This document shows, piece by piece, positions 33,564-45,361 of a stretch of 64,000 bases of DNA (the stretch's first letter is position 1; each line of letters starts with the position of its first letter). The stretch comes from Ampelocalamus luodianensis (taxonomy: Eukaryota; Streptophyta; Magnoliopsida; Poales; Poaceae): the NCBI GenBank assembly GCA_036346255.1, contig CM070623.1:7482407-7546406 (forward strand), given 5' to 3'. Made by a program: the position numbers and the translations under genes. Under the pieces are notes generated by a model that did not search any database, had not been told where the DNA came from, and saw only the letters and a list, made by a program, of their open reading frames with translations.

Positions 33564-35453
33564 ACCTATCAGATTTTAAATCATCTCATGGAAAAGGCAT
33601 AACCAGATTAGCTTACTAACAAAATAGCATGGGCTGATATGGATAATGTAAATTTCATTCACGTGGGTAACTTCTTTACAAAGTAACTACATTTTACATT
33701 ACCAATCTTCCACCACAGGAAACATATGCTCCTTATCAAATTTTAAACATACAGGTAGAACTCATATGCAAATTAGATCTGTAAAAGTGTGCTTCTATGA
33801 TTTAATTAGCACCATGACAATTATAAGCTGATTCTAAATGAACAAAGATTCATAAGACTCAAAACAACATGTCATTTATTGTTACTAAACCAATTATTGT
33901 ACCGAGAGGCAAGGTTCAAGAAAGCGCTAGGTGCTAAGCGGGCAGTGGCCTGGGGCCTAGCACCTAGGTGGACTAGGCGGTCACATAAAACTGTCATTAT
34001 TTTGCATAAGTTAAAAGAGATACTGAAACAAAAAGATTGCTCCAGTAGACATGGGAGTCCAAGCAAGCGACAGTACTACGAAAGAAGATGATCTTTGGTT
34101 GCATTCAATAAAAACATATATAGCATGAAATGTGCATCAAAATGCAACTGAAACTAGCTACTTAACATCTGTATCATCAAGCAATATGCTCTACCAAGGT
34201 AGCTACCTAACCAGAATTAAAAGAAACTAGTACAATGCGACTTTCAGTGAGCTCTCAAGCACTCATAAGAGACTAAGCAAGGTTTGAATGTCAAAGAAGA
34301 CTGTGATAAGTTCATGTAACTGGAAGGAGTAATATTTTTAGATGGTATTAACTATTAACTAATTTACAACCTCCTGTTTTAAATGTCAACGAAAATCCCA
34401 CAGCACAGCACAGGCATGCAAGACATAGCCTTAGTTGAGTATATTCCTACAGCCCAAATAAAAAAAAACACACACACACACACAAAAGTTGTACTCTTAA
34501 GACCAAAACAGGAATCAAATAATGGAACTATCCATATTAGGAGGTAAAGGCACAGAATGTTAATACTACTAGGTGGCAAAGTGCGCTCCGCTGCGCTCAT
34601 CTGTTGGATATATGGATAATGAAGTGAGGGAAGCACGAAATAGTTATTCCACCTTTATCAGTGTCAGTCTATAACTTGATCATTGCATCAAATCTTCAAT
34701 TATGCACATATATAAGAAAATGATGCTAATAGGGAAGTCTAATAGTCTGAAAATAATAACTAGAAGAGGATATGGAAAGACATCTTTCATACAATCTTCT
34801 GCAAGGACAAATACCTGGAAAGGGACACTGAGCCGCTGCTACATTCGTTTCGGCATGACAACAGATACATGGAAAATTATCAAATTAAGCTTCAAAAACT
34901 ATAATTCAATGGTCATAACAAGTATGACAACAGAAAACTAGCCCTCTAGCATGTATGCGAAGAACAACTAGCTCATGAAGCGAACAAAAAAATTGCAAAA
35001 CAAAACTAGACCTTTTTAGGGGGCTTTGCATGCAGGCATGCGGCCGAGCGCAATGAGGCGCTAGAGGGCCGAGCCACAGGGGAGGCAAGGCCAAGCGAGC
35101 CAGGCGAGCGGCCGAGCTAAGGAGAGGAGGCCACAGGAAGAGGCGACGGTGGCGGACCAACAACTGGTGGCGGCAGCAGGCAAGGGCCGAGCCAAGGCCG
35201 GGGCGAGCTGAGGGCGCTGGGTTCAGAGGAGGGTGGCATCACGTGCGGGTGGAGGAGCCAGATCTGGGGGAGGAGGTGGGGCACTGGGGGCGTCGCGTGC
35301 GGGTGGAGGAGCCAGATCCGAGGGAGGAGGTGGGGCGCCGAGGGGAAGCAGGAGAGCTGGGCACCGGGGGGAGGAGGACGAGCCAGATCCATGGGAGGAG
35401 GCCGGGGGGAGCAGGAGAGCCGGGCACCAGGGGGGAGGAGCCAGGTCCGGGGG
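33564..35453. other. CACTA 2 interior, no gene recognised
   Basis: AT-rich until about 35020, then a purine-rich GGAGGAGG-type stretch (35040-35453) with duplicated GTGCGGGTGGAGGAGCCAGA units at 35241 and 35298. The GC-rich tract resumes at 40410-40600 beyond the nested LTR. Confidence 0.45.
34467..34488 (+). repeat. (CA)n microsatellite
   Basis: About nine uninterrupted CA units after an A run. Confidence 0.85.
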
Positions 35454-38400
35454 TGTAAGGACCCCGAAATCGGATTTATTTTCAAGTCAAGAGATTATAC
35501 CAAAGATATAACCCTTAGCAGAAAACAAACCCAATTCCAAGGTCTCGAATATGTGTCTCACATTAGTTCCTAGGATCACAGACTAATGTGTACAAATCCT
35601 AACAACATTGTACACAGTCATACACCAGTCATACATTATTATTGAAAATATTTTTTAAGACTAGATTGTACAACAGAACAAGTGGCCAGACCACTAAATG
35701 AAGTTTTGCAATGAAACAAATATTTGCAAGGAAATAAAACAACAAAAGAGCCACCAAGTGTGCCCCATCACCCGCAGGCAACTGAGTGGAGGTAGAAATA
35801 GCATACACATAACTGTCCTCACCTGCAACAAGTGGTGAAAGCACCTGAGTACAAAAGGTACTCGCAAGACTTACACAAACTAATAAAAGAAAGTGTATAG
35901 GAGGTGCTATCCAAAGGATATGAGATTATACATGATAAGGTTGTCCAAAGATTAGTTATACTGGCGTAAATTTTGCATAAAGCAACATGTTTGTTCCTAC
36001 ACATTCTAGTTTTACCAAGGCCATTTAGTAAACCAATTTTTGGACCAAAAGAATACCAGTAATAATAAATTTAATGTAGATCAATTCATAACCAAGTGGC
36101 TGCCCACTTGATAAATTAACATGCATGAAAAACCATCCATACCGATACCAAGTTATAATCATGTCAATTTTAATAGAAAAATTCTAACAAATGTTGTCTC
36201 GAACCCAAGCGGTTGTCCGTAACCGTGGACACGGCTATTCGAATAGTTTTAACCCTGCAGGGGTGTACATCTTTACCCACACGATTTGACTAGCTCGTAG
36301 CCTCATGAATAACGACACACTTCCTTTGGTATGCTGGCCGGGGAAATCAAGACTCGGTATTTTTCAGCAAGTTGACATTATTGAGTTGAATCACCCATAC
36401 GAAACCTGATCCCGCTTAGCACAAGTTTCTGATAGAACCTGCTAACCGGGGCACGCAAGTTGTACCGGGAATGCCGACCCAATCGACATAAATTAAAATT
36501 GTGCTCACTGCACATAATAGATTGCAGTCAGAGCCCTTAAGAACAATATGATCATACACATGCGTCATTACCCTTAAAAACATATGATATAGGCACGAGA
36601 CCAAACACATATATCCTTATCCACCTGTTTTCTAACTCAATAACATCATCCCCTTACTTAACCAAACGGTGCCCCTACAGTGCGTGTGGAAGTACGAGTA
36701 TTACTTGGATTAACGAAGGCACAAAGTTCGGTCCTTAATGATCCGGACAAGACTACCACAGACCCGATTCTCGTGCACGGAGGCACCCACACTAGCAACC
36801 ACTTGTCTAGATCCGAACATGTTCAAATAACAAAATTTTAGACTCCAAAACCAGATACGAAGATCTGAACCAAAACATAAAGATGAATGATTCAGTGTTT
36901 CCCTTGATTGACGAGGTAAGCCCGTCAACCGATCTAACGTATCTAATGATTTGCAGGGCTAAGCATTTATACAAAGCATCAGTACGATCACGATATATCC
37001 AAATTAAGCTCAATTGTATGGAATGATTCAGGATAAACCACAAGTATTAGGACATAACTAATCTAAACTCACAATGTAAAAATATGGCAAAATAGTATGC
37101 AAGTAATTATTGTTGCAATTTAAAATACTAAAGTACAAACACTGGGATTAAGATGATGCAAGAGGATGCTTGCCTTTGTTGATAAACCACTTGTTCACTC
37201 TCTGGTTGCTAATAATCACTCACGTTGGGCAAATCAGAATCTAAAAAGAGTGATAACAAATGAACACCGAGAAAATATCAAAATGCCAACATGCTGAAAA
37301 ATGCATGACATTTACATATTAGTGAGATTATGATTCTAGATGCATTTAGGTATAGATTTTAGTTTAATTGGGGTTAATTTCTTATGGACTTTTGAAGTTA
37401 ATTCAATTTCTAGTGTGATAATAACGACAAACAATACCTAGAGCCTAGGTGATGTTGTTTTCCTTAACAGGACACCTATGACTCACAAGCACTCACTCCA
37501 GGCATTCTATGTATATATCCCTGATGACCATACAGTCAAAATCAATCCTCTTATATGCTCTCCTCTTAATTAGTCTTCTAAAATCTTAACAAGTATCCAA
37601 AAGAATAGCTTACTTCATCACCTTACTAACTATTATGACAACTATTCACTTATAATTGAAAAGACAGTAGCTTCCTGCCGGTTTTGAACACCAATATTTG
37701 GTTGTCATCTTGGATTGCTACTGCTAGCTTAAGAGCTAATTGAATCAATCCCTTTCTAAACACATGTATTAGGATTTGATAGAAGCCTACGGTTATTCTT
37801 AGTTGCATCCTAATTTCTTTCCCTATTCAAACATACTTAAGGGAAAATGTATGAGTTGATTTGGTGTTAACTAATCTTTTATGCAAATCCAAATATTCGT
37901 TTGTCAAGCAAGTTTTGAGGGATCTATTAATTAAATGTGGCACTTAGCACTAATCAGCCTCTAATGCTCATACAACCTCCAAAAAGAATAACTCTAGAAC
38001 TGAAAGACTACTAGCCAATTTCACTTAGATTACAACTTTCAGATTAGCTATCTTAAGAAGTGACCTAAGAGCTAAACACAGCTTAAAGCATTCAGTCTTC
38101 CTTTACTGTTCACATTCAACAAAAGGAGTTAGCTGCCTACTGCTATTTTCTAAAGATTCATCTCCAAAGGATTTTCAGATTTGGCTACTTCTATCAGATA
38201 GCTGCCCAAAAATTAATTGGGTTAAGACAACTCTAACTACTGCCTTAACAAGGTTATTAGCTCAAAGACAAAACTGATACTTTCCAGATTACTGTTCATG
38301 TAATCTATAACAGCAACATTTTTTGAACTGAAGTATCATCAACTAACCGCCTTTCAAAATCAACCTTCCAGTTTGCTATCTCAAATGACACTCACAATAA

Positions 38401-40409
38401 TAGCTAACAGAAGGAAGGGTTGGTATAGCAAAAAGGGTTTACTGACATTTCAAGTTTTCTTCTGATCCTCATTTCTTCTCTGATTAACACTTCCTCAAAA
38501 ATAGAGTTCATTGATCTCTGTTGGTTTCAAAAACTCACAACCATAAAAGGTTTTTCAGATTCCACTACTACTAGTAACTGAATTGTCTGACTAATTGCTT
38601 CAAGGAAAACTTCTAACAACCCTGATCTTTTTCAGAGTACAGCTCTTCAAACTTACAACAAAACAACTATCTGAACCTACAACAGCACAACCATTTGAAC
38701 TAAGTGCTACTTTATTCAAATTTCAGGTTTCAGATTAACCATTTTCCATTGAGTGACTGAGTGGACATATACAAAATTTGTTAGCATAAGGAGCTGGGTT
38801 TGCAAAAGGTTTTCCCACTGACCATTCAAATTTGACTACTACTAAAAGCTTAAGTGTTCGATGGTTAACTAAATCCATACATTTCTAGCTACTGCCTTGA
38901 CCAAGCCAATAGTCCTAAGATGAATCTGATCATCTACAGAAACTGTTCATTTACCTACAACAGCTCAACTCCTCTCTGAAGAGAAAAGTTACAACCGGAG
39001 GTTCTTCAATTCACATTTTCAATTTGCTAACTCTACTGATGTATTCTACAGACATTAGTTCTAATAGCAAATAACAGTAGTCCCATTTTTCAGAGAAACA
39101 GAAAAGAACACAGAGATGAGGAACAGGGAGACCAACACAGGGGAGCTCGGGTGTGGGTCATCGCCGACGAGGGAGCGGCGTGGAGGTGTCGGCAACCACC
39201 AAAATGGGTTTCCCGGAGGATAAGGAGGCTAGAGGTGGCGGTGGCGCAGCTCGAGAGGCCCTGTGGCGGAGCGGCGATGGCGAGCGGCGGCCGGACCTAG
39301 AGGAGAAACGAGGTGGTGGCACACCGGTGAGGGAGGAGGGAATTTCAGGCGAGCATGAGCATGAGGAAGCCCAAGGTAACTCACCAGTACCGGTAACGGC
39401 GACGGGGAGGAGCCGGAGCGGGCTGGCGGCGTGGAGCACGGGCGGCGCGGACGACTCGCCGTGGGGGTGCCGGAGGAGTAAGGGGGAACTCCAATTGAAG
39501 GCTGGGCAAGGATGAGGAAGCCGAGTCGAAGCTTTCAGTGCAAGTAATTGACTGGAGATGCATGGGTGGGGAGGGCGGCCGGGGCGATGGTTTCGGCCGA
39601 GCGGCTTTGGAGCTCGCTTTGAGTCTAGAGAAGAGATGAGATGGAGAGGGAAGGGCGTGGAAGTGAAGAAGATGGAGCCAGGACTCCGGGAAGCAGCTGC
39701 GTGGCCCTGGTGAACTGGGCTGGCGCAAGGAGGGGTTGCGCGTGTCCCGGCGATGGCACGGCCGAAGTAGCTGCGTGGCCATGGCGCCGCTCTGGAGAAG
39801 AAAGGGCTGACGAGCGGGCCCGGCTCGTCAGTCGCAGAGGTGAAGCGGTGCGGTCGGGTCGACGCGGCGAGAGGGTTCGGTCCAGTCAAGTCAAATGAGC
39901 TGGCTCGAGTCGCTACAGTCCGAAGGGGTTAGGGTTAGGTCTGATTAGTTGACCGGATCAAGTTCAAATACTTCTAGTTTGACTAGAGGTTTAAAAATAG
40001 AAATAAAATCTGAAAAATTTTGAAATTTTTCATAGAAGATACTGGGATGCTATATAACCCATATAAATTTTATAAACTCACTTTTCATAACTTAATTGCT
40101 TTATTTAAAATTCTTTTTAGATGCTATTTATAAATTGAACATAGATTTTTATCCATGTCAAGCTGAGTTCTAAAAATTTGACAAAAATCATATTAATTCA
40201 TAAAAACTACTCTAGTATTTAAATAAATTATTAACTAGAGGTATTCATAAGCATTATTTTTAGTTTTCTTTTAGAGTTGGATTTCAAATTGTAGTTTTTC
40301 TTTTGGATTTTAATTTTTCCAATGCAACAATTTATGCTTATGCTCCAAAATGACATGAATGCTTATGAAATACTTATAATTACCATATATTCAAAATGGA
40401 GCTGTGACA
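35454..40409 (+). mobile_element. Giant solo LTR nested in the second CACTA element
   Basis: It starts TGTAAGGACCCCGAAATC and ends GGAGCTGTGACA. The flanks are GGGGG (35449-35453) and GGGGT (40410-40414), a 5-bp duplication with one mismatch or an ambiguous G-run. At 4956 bp it is a distant relative of 145-4970 and 16196-20673. Shared blocks include GGTTGTCCGTAACCGTGGAC (36210-36230), TACTCGCAAGACTTACACAAA (near 35860) and GATGCTTGCCTT...CTTGTTCACTCTC (37167-37202). No internal region or second LTR, and the ORFs (for example 39158-39889) are not conserved proteins. Confidence 0.8.
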
Positions 40410-40828
40410 GGGGTGTAGGCGCGGGGCGGGGAGCGGGAGAGTCGGCGGCGTGGGAGGATCCAGATCCAGGGGGGAGGTGGAGCGCCGGGGGTGAGCAGGA
40501 GCAGGAGAGCCGGGCGCCAGGGGGAGGGGGAGGAGCCAGATCCGCGGGGGGAGGGGGAGGCGGCTGCGGGAACGGGGGGTTGTAGGGTTAGAAATGGAAA
40601 AAAGGGCGCGGTTAGGAAAAAAAAGCTCCCGAGTGTTTTGTTTTTATGCACTCGGGATTATATTTGCTATCCCGAGTGTTATGGGAGACACTCGGGAAAG
40701 TTATTTCTACCGAGTGTTTAATTCTCGTCCCGAGTGTCCTATAAAACACTCGGAAAGGTTCCGAGTGTTTCCGTCCAGACACTCGGGAAACATATAGACA
40801 CTCGGGAAATAACCGATTTCTGGTAGTG

Positions 40829-41220
40829 AATATTACCACAGTTGCTAGCTATTATTATCATATTGCCTATTTTATAAGTTAAGAGTCTGGAAGTACTTTG
40901 TATCCCTTAGGATAGTGTTCGTGGTACAACTATAAACAAGACAGATTTCTTGTTCCCCTTCCATTGGTCGTACCTTTTCTATAAGCAGGAGATAAAATTG
41001 TATGAATTAAAACAATGCATAAAAGCAATGCAAAATAAAACATGCACATACTAGAAATACTTTATTCAACTCAAGAACTAAAGATTATGACAAGTAACAT
41101 TAATTCCTAATATTGTTGACTCTTAGTACCGACAAAACTTGGTGTTTTTACAGCATCCTAAAACATGAGTTAATTCCCATAATTTAAAAGAGGGTTAACA
41201 TCTGGGACGACATTCTTGCC
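40829..41220. other. Unassigned AT-rich sequence
   Basis: Host flank of the CACTA element. No gene, TIR or tandem structure was recognised. Confidence 0.3.
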
Positions 41221-41421
41221 TTAATCCCTGGCTAGTTTGTCTTGCAACGTTCTTCCTGCTGATTCATATGCCTTCACTTGCAGAGGAATAACTGAATAAT
41301 CAGGAGATTTCCTAATAATCCTCCTTTCCTTGCAGTTATCTTTGCGACCTCTCTTCTTGATTCTGCGCCTGTTGGTCCATCTATTTGCCGCGGTAGGGAG
41401 ATTCCACCCAATTGGTACCTT
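41221..41421 (-). other. Short basic open frame, unassigned, possible exon remnant
   Basis: On the minus strand, 66 codons are open from 41421 to a TAA at 41221-41223, directly after an AG (GCATTAG) that could be a splice acceptor. The protein is strongly basic in its first half (NRWTNRRRIKKRGRKDNCKE) and then reads SPDYSVIPLQVKAYESAGRT. No ATG and no family recognised. Codon-like texture distinguishes it from its surroundings, but it may be chance. Confidence 0.25.
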
Positions 41422-41516
41422 CTAATGCAGACCACATACGTATTGTTTCTATCTTAGGTGGAGAGCTGATCGGGACGTAGTATTTATTGATGTTTCTCTC
41501 CCTCAGGATTCCCCTC

Positions 41517-41620
41517 GAGGCTTGTTTGGATAGGGAGAGATTAGATCTATGATTTTAGTTTAAATTACAAGTCAATCCGAAGGGATTGTGTCGGATCATA
41601 ATGTATCCAAACAAGCCCTC
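41517..41620. mobile_element. Small foldback/hAT-like MITE, about 104 bp
   Basis: GAGGCTTGTTTGGATA and TATCCAAACAAGCCCTC (TGTATCCAAACAAGCC on the plus strand) are inverted repeats around a short interior. The TSD is unclear (CCCCTC versus CTCAAA). Abundant class of small grass palindromic elements. Confidence 0.6.
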
Positions 41621-41639
41621 AAAAGGAAATCCTTTGGAG

Positions 41640-42600
41640 GGAGAGATTCAATGGCATGCTGAATCATATCTTCTTCTAATATGTCCATGCCAAGCATTCG
41701 AACGACGTGGTGATGAGGATATCAACCCTCCAGATACAACCGCTACTCCACCTCCAACCGGGCTACTCTACTTCCATCGATTTGGCTGTGTCAAACTCTA
41801 CTCCAGCGGGCAAACGAATTTAGTTCACTTATATATGGTGCTGCGCCACCTCATATTGGGCCGAGGGCCTTGTATCAATTATTGGGCCCAAAAGGCAACC
41901 ACCACTTTAGTTTATTTGGGCCGACCACCTCTTTGATCGCTCCCTCTCTTGGGCTGCTAGCACTGTTCACACATGAACAATACCACCGCCCCTCCCTTCT
42001 CCTTTTCCTCTTATACATAGTGGCCGCCACCCTTAGGGTTTGGTGGGTTTTGTTAGATTGAAGTTTAGCTTTACTACTTTATTGTCCTCTTGTTCAACAA
42101 GTTCAACAGCAACATTATTATTCAAAACCCCACTTATCAATACAATTTTAATTCCTATTCGTAATTTCAGATTGCTTATTATCTTGTTCTTGCTTGTTCT
42201 TCGATTGCATGCAGGAATAGACCTTCATGGTCAGGTCAATCGTGCTCCTAGCAAGGTCGATAACAATCACGGAGTTGGTTCAGCGATTGTGGGTAAATTG
42301 GTCGTGTACGATTGGTAGCCAAATCGTGAGAGTCATCTCCACCAAATCGAGTTATCCTTCTCATTGAAAGATCGGAACACCCATTGTCGCATCACGTGGG
42401 CAATGCTTACGAGGTCCAGGCTAAATGAGGCCACAGATTGACAATCTTGCATCCTCACTCCTATCCAGGTGATGATGCTTTATAGCAAAGACCTAATTTG
42501 CATTGCATCGAAGTGTTCCTTTAGAGCATCCTAGAGTTCACAAGGGTCTCTTATGGATATGATCTCCAAGCCCAGTTCAACAAAGTTGGCTCCTGATGTA
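41640..42600. mobile_element. Degraded LTR retrotransposon leader region
   Basis: The TTATACATAGTGGCCGCC...TTAGGGTTTG leader, followed by GCAGGAATAGACCTTCATGG and AGGTCGATAACAATCACGGAG, is a sequence style I associate with the LTR/untranslated leader of grass LTR elements. 42480-42600 on the minus strand contains FVELGLEI-like and LGLCY-like pieces that could be a decayed gag (UBN2) fragment. No ends are defined. Confidence 0.4.
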
Positions 42601-42849
42601 GATCAGGACCCATACTATGGTCACTGCAGAAGCATATCCGTCCTTTACACTTCTAGGGTTTAATTTGTCATATTCCATGAGTGGATACCCTTAAAACTTA
42701 AATCTGAAAGTTCTAGGGTCTAATCTGCAAGCATTTTAGCCAAGGACCTTTTTTAATAAACCGTTGTCTTCTCTGTAATTGTGAGCAAATCCGAGGGCCA
42801 TTTTCTAAAACATCCTATGGCTAGCTTCAATAATACTCTGTGGACTATT

Positions 42850-44050
42850 ATTGGGCCCAACAAGCTAAATCGGCCCACGTAGGGGTCCCAATCCCACATA
42901 GCACCCAGTAAAGCCAAGTCCTAGGGTTTCGCCTGAACCGTAGGGCTTGCAGCGGCTTGGCATGGTTGACGGCAACCGAGGCGAGGCGGCGACGGTAGAG
43001 CACGACGAGTGATGCGACGGCGACATGAGGCAACATGGATGGTCTTAGTTAATTATGTTATCTAGGTCTAGTCTTGCATGTTGGTAGGCCACAGTAGTAC
43101 GAGCAATCCAGGTGATTTGAGGGTGTACCATTAGCTGGGCTAGTTCAAGATTAGGTCTAGGTGATGTAAAGACTTCGTTGCGAACTCTAAACTGCTTACT
43201 AACATGTTGTGAGCGGTGGTGTTGACGGATGTTAAACAAACTAGAGAGCTCGTATCGTGTGGGTAAAGTTGTACACCTTTGTAGAATGTAAATCTATTTA
43301 AATAGACATGCTCATGGTCATGAGCATGCTAAGTGCGGTCACATCGGGTATAGTCTCTAATTTTGCAAAATCGATCTTATTGGAAAATGTTAGGATGGTT
43401 TTGTTGTTGTTTACATGAATGTCATGTCTATGGCTAATAATGTAATGATGATCACAACTGAGGAGAGTTGTGAATTTAATAATGTTATGCTACATACTTG
43501 TTATTTCATTATCTGTCGATTGCTCTTTAAAATTTCTATTGCAAATTACTACATATCGATATTGCAAATTAAACTTGCTTAATGCTGAAAATGACTTTAG
43601 CGTAGAGCCTCATCCTTTGGTAGCCTTGCATTTATAATTATGTTGTGATATACTACAAGTCTTACTGAGTACAAAATGTACTCAATCCTGCTTAAATTAT
43701 TAATTAGAGTATGAGGATGTGCCTATGCTGGATGACACGTTCTTTGCACCCAGTACCGAATGGTTCGGTGATAGGTCTTGCTAGGGTTTTGTCCTTGTCG
43801 ATTGCCTGATGGTATGGATGGGCACACCGCTGGATATTTTGGATTTAATTTCTACTATTTAACTTGCTACTTAAGTTTTAATTTGGTCGGTCGGCCATGT
43901 AATATAAACCTATCATATAAACGCTTAAGTTTAATGCCCTATATTTGTTTCATATTGTATGTATAATATGTATAGATTTGACTATCAATGTTGTGGATAT
44001 GTGTACTAGCCACTGACCATGGGACTAGTACGGTACACACATGAGAACTT
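42850..44050 (-). mobile_element. Degenerate gypsy LTR fragment related to the giant LTRs
   Basis: GTGTGGGTAAAGTTGTACACC followed by AATCTATTTAAATAGACATG (43257-43312) is a diverged version of the block at 3990-4040 in the first solo LTR. TTTAATTTGGTCGGTCGGCC (43879-43898) matches TTTAAATTTGGTCGGTCGCC at 4574. Same orientation as 145-4970. Ends and TSD were not found. Confidence 0.6.
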
Positions 44051-44702
44051 CAGGTATTCAAAGCTCGGGCCCGACAATTACAATGGCGATCGGCGAGGTC
44101 GAACGGTCGATGGCGGCGACGGTGTTGTTGGCACAGCTAGCGAGGTTAGCGAAGTGGCTGGGGTGACAGCGCGCACGCTGTGCCAGGCAGCGCGGTACAC
44201 ATGGAGCCCACCATTGGAGCAAGTGGGGGGAGAGAGAGATTTTCAGGAAAAAAAACAAATCCAAAATATCAATCTAGTTTACTGAATTGAACTTAATCAA
44301 TTAGCAAGGTACTAGATGGCCTATGCGAAAACGTTATCATGCAGATAATGTGTTAAAGTTGAAGTAATGTTGGTGACAATCAAACACAGAAAGTAGAAGA
44401 CACATGATGTAGTCCTGACAGCCTTTTTCCCTACCTCGCTTTATATAGGGAAGAGTTCTCCCATGAGATATAGCAAAACAATATGAGACTAAACTATGCA
44501 AACAAGTCTAAGTGCCTAACAGGCCTTTGGGCTTAATGGGTCTGTTTAGGAAAGTGTCCACACAATTAATTATCTCAAAACAGAATAAATTAGTTTCGAA
44601 GCATCACTGATGTGAAACGCGGCAATAATGTGGGAGTTAATTCCCAGTTATTGTGTTGGATACTGCGATCGTGTGCAGTAAAAATGGAAAAATGTTATAT
44701 AA
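44051..44702. other. Unassigned sequence, possibly LTR-derived
   Basis: Includes CTCGCTTTATATAGGGAAG (44437-44455), a TATA-like block on the minus strand. Otherwise no recognisable structure. Confidence 0.3.
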
Positions 44703-45004
44703 GGGCCTCCAATAGTATATTTATTGTCATTTCTTAGCTATGTCACATCAACAAAATCCTACATGGAGGAGAGAGGGGAAAGAGAGAGAGCACAGGTCGC
44801 CTCTTCCTGAAGAGACTGTCGTGCACGCGAAACAAGATATGATATATTAATCTACTCTAGTTGACATGTAGGCCCGTTTCAAAGGAAAATTATAAAATAT
44901 AAATGTTAGAGAATATACTAGAGACTATCTATAGGAAATGTTGTATCTAAAGATGATGTAGCATATGTTAGAGATAAGGTTATCTCTAACTATTGGAGAT
45001 ACCC
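44703..45004. mobile_element. Tourist-type MITE, 302 bp
   Basis: It starts GGGCCTCCAATAGTATA and ends CTAACTATTGGAGATACCC (TIRs), with TAA on both sides (44700-44702, 45005-45007). Interior AT-rich, no coding content. Confidence 0.8.
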
Positions 45005-45361
45005 TAACTGACAACCTTGGTAGGATAAATGGCATTAACGAACTGACATTAGTCACATAGGAGAATGCTAACCCTAACTCGTGTCACATGCGCGTGCCTA
45101 GTGGACAGCTTCCCACCTTTCCCACTTATCTTCCTGTAACTTTCAATTAAAAAATTGAACACAAATCCAACTTTTGACTTGGAATTGAAGCAATACTTCA
45201 ACTAAAATCTGAAACTTTGAACAAAAATATTGGACTTCCAACTTGGATCTCAGACAACTTTCAACTAAAATCCAAAACTTTCATCTCAATATTGAACAAA
45301 TTTTCAACTTTCTACTTGCATATAAAATCTATCCATCCATCTATATATCTATCTATCTATA
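45005..45361. other. AACTTTCAACT-rich sequence and (CTAT)n tract
   Basis: Repeated ACTTTCAACTAAAATC-like motifs at 45130-45320, matched in style by 48070-48190 on the other side of the Helitron and by 11090-11240 and 14520-14700. A CTATCTAT microsatellite lies at about 45338-45361. Confidence 0.5.

Larger units (their letters stand above)
32556..40828 (-). mobile_element. Second CACTA-family transposon, split by a nested solo LTR
   Basis: The left end CACTACCAGAATCC and the reverse complement of the right end, CACTACCAGAAATCGG, are TIRs, both followed by TATTTCCCGAGTG. The TSD AAT is perfect (32553-32555, 40829-40831). Subterminal repeats are TTTCCCGAGTGT / ACACTCGGGAAA (32576-32940 and 40625-40810). 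Without the nested LTR the element is about 3.3 kb. No transposase motif was found, so it is non-autonomous. Strand is assigned only from the exon-like frame at 33128-33322 and is uncertain. Confidence 0.9.

Noticed and set aside
34741..34830. Additional exons upstream of the 33128-33322 candidate exon
   Set aside because: AG/GT-like dinucleotides are present, but the intervening frames contain stops or are too short to support.
39158..39889. 243-codon minus-strand frame
   Set aside because: Lies in the solo LTR 35454-40409; low-complexity Pro/Ser/Arg composition. The corresponding region of the related LTRs holds no such frame.
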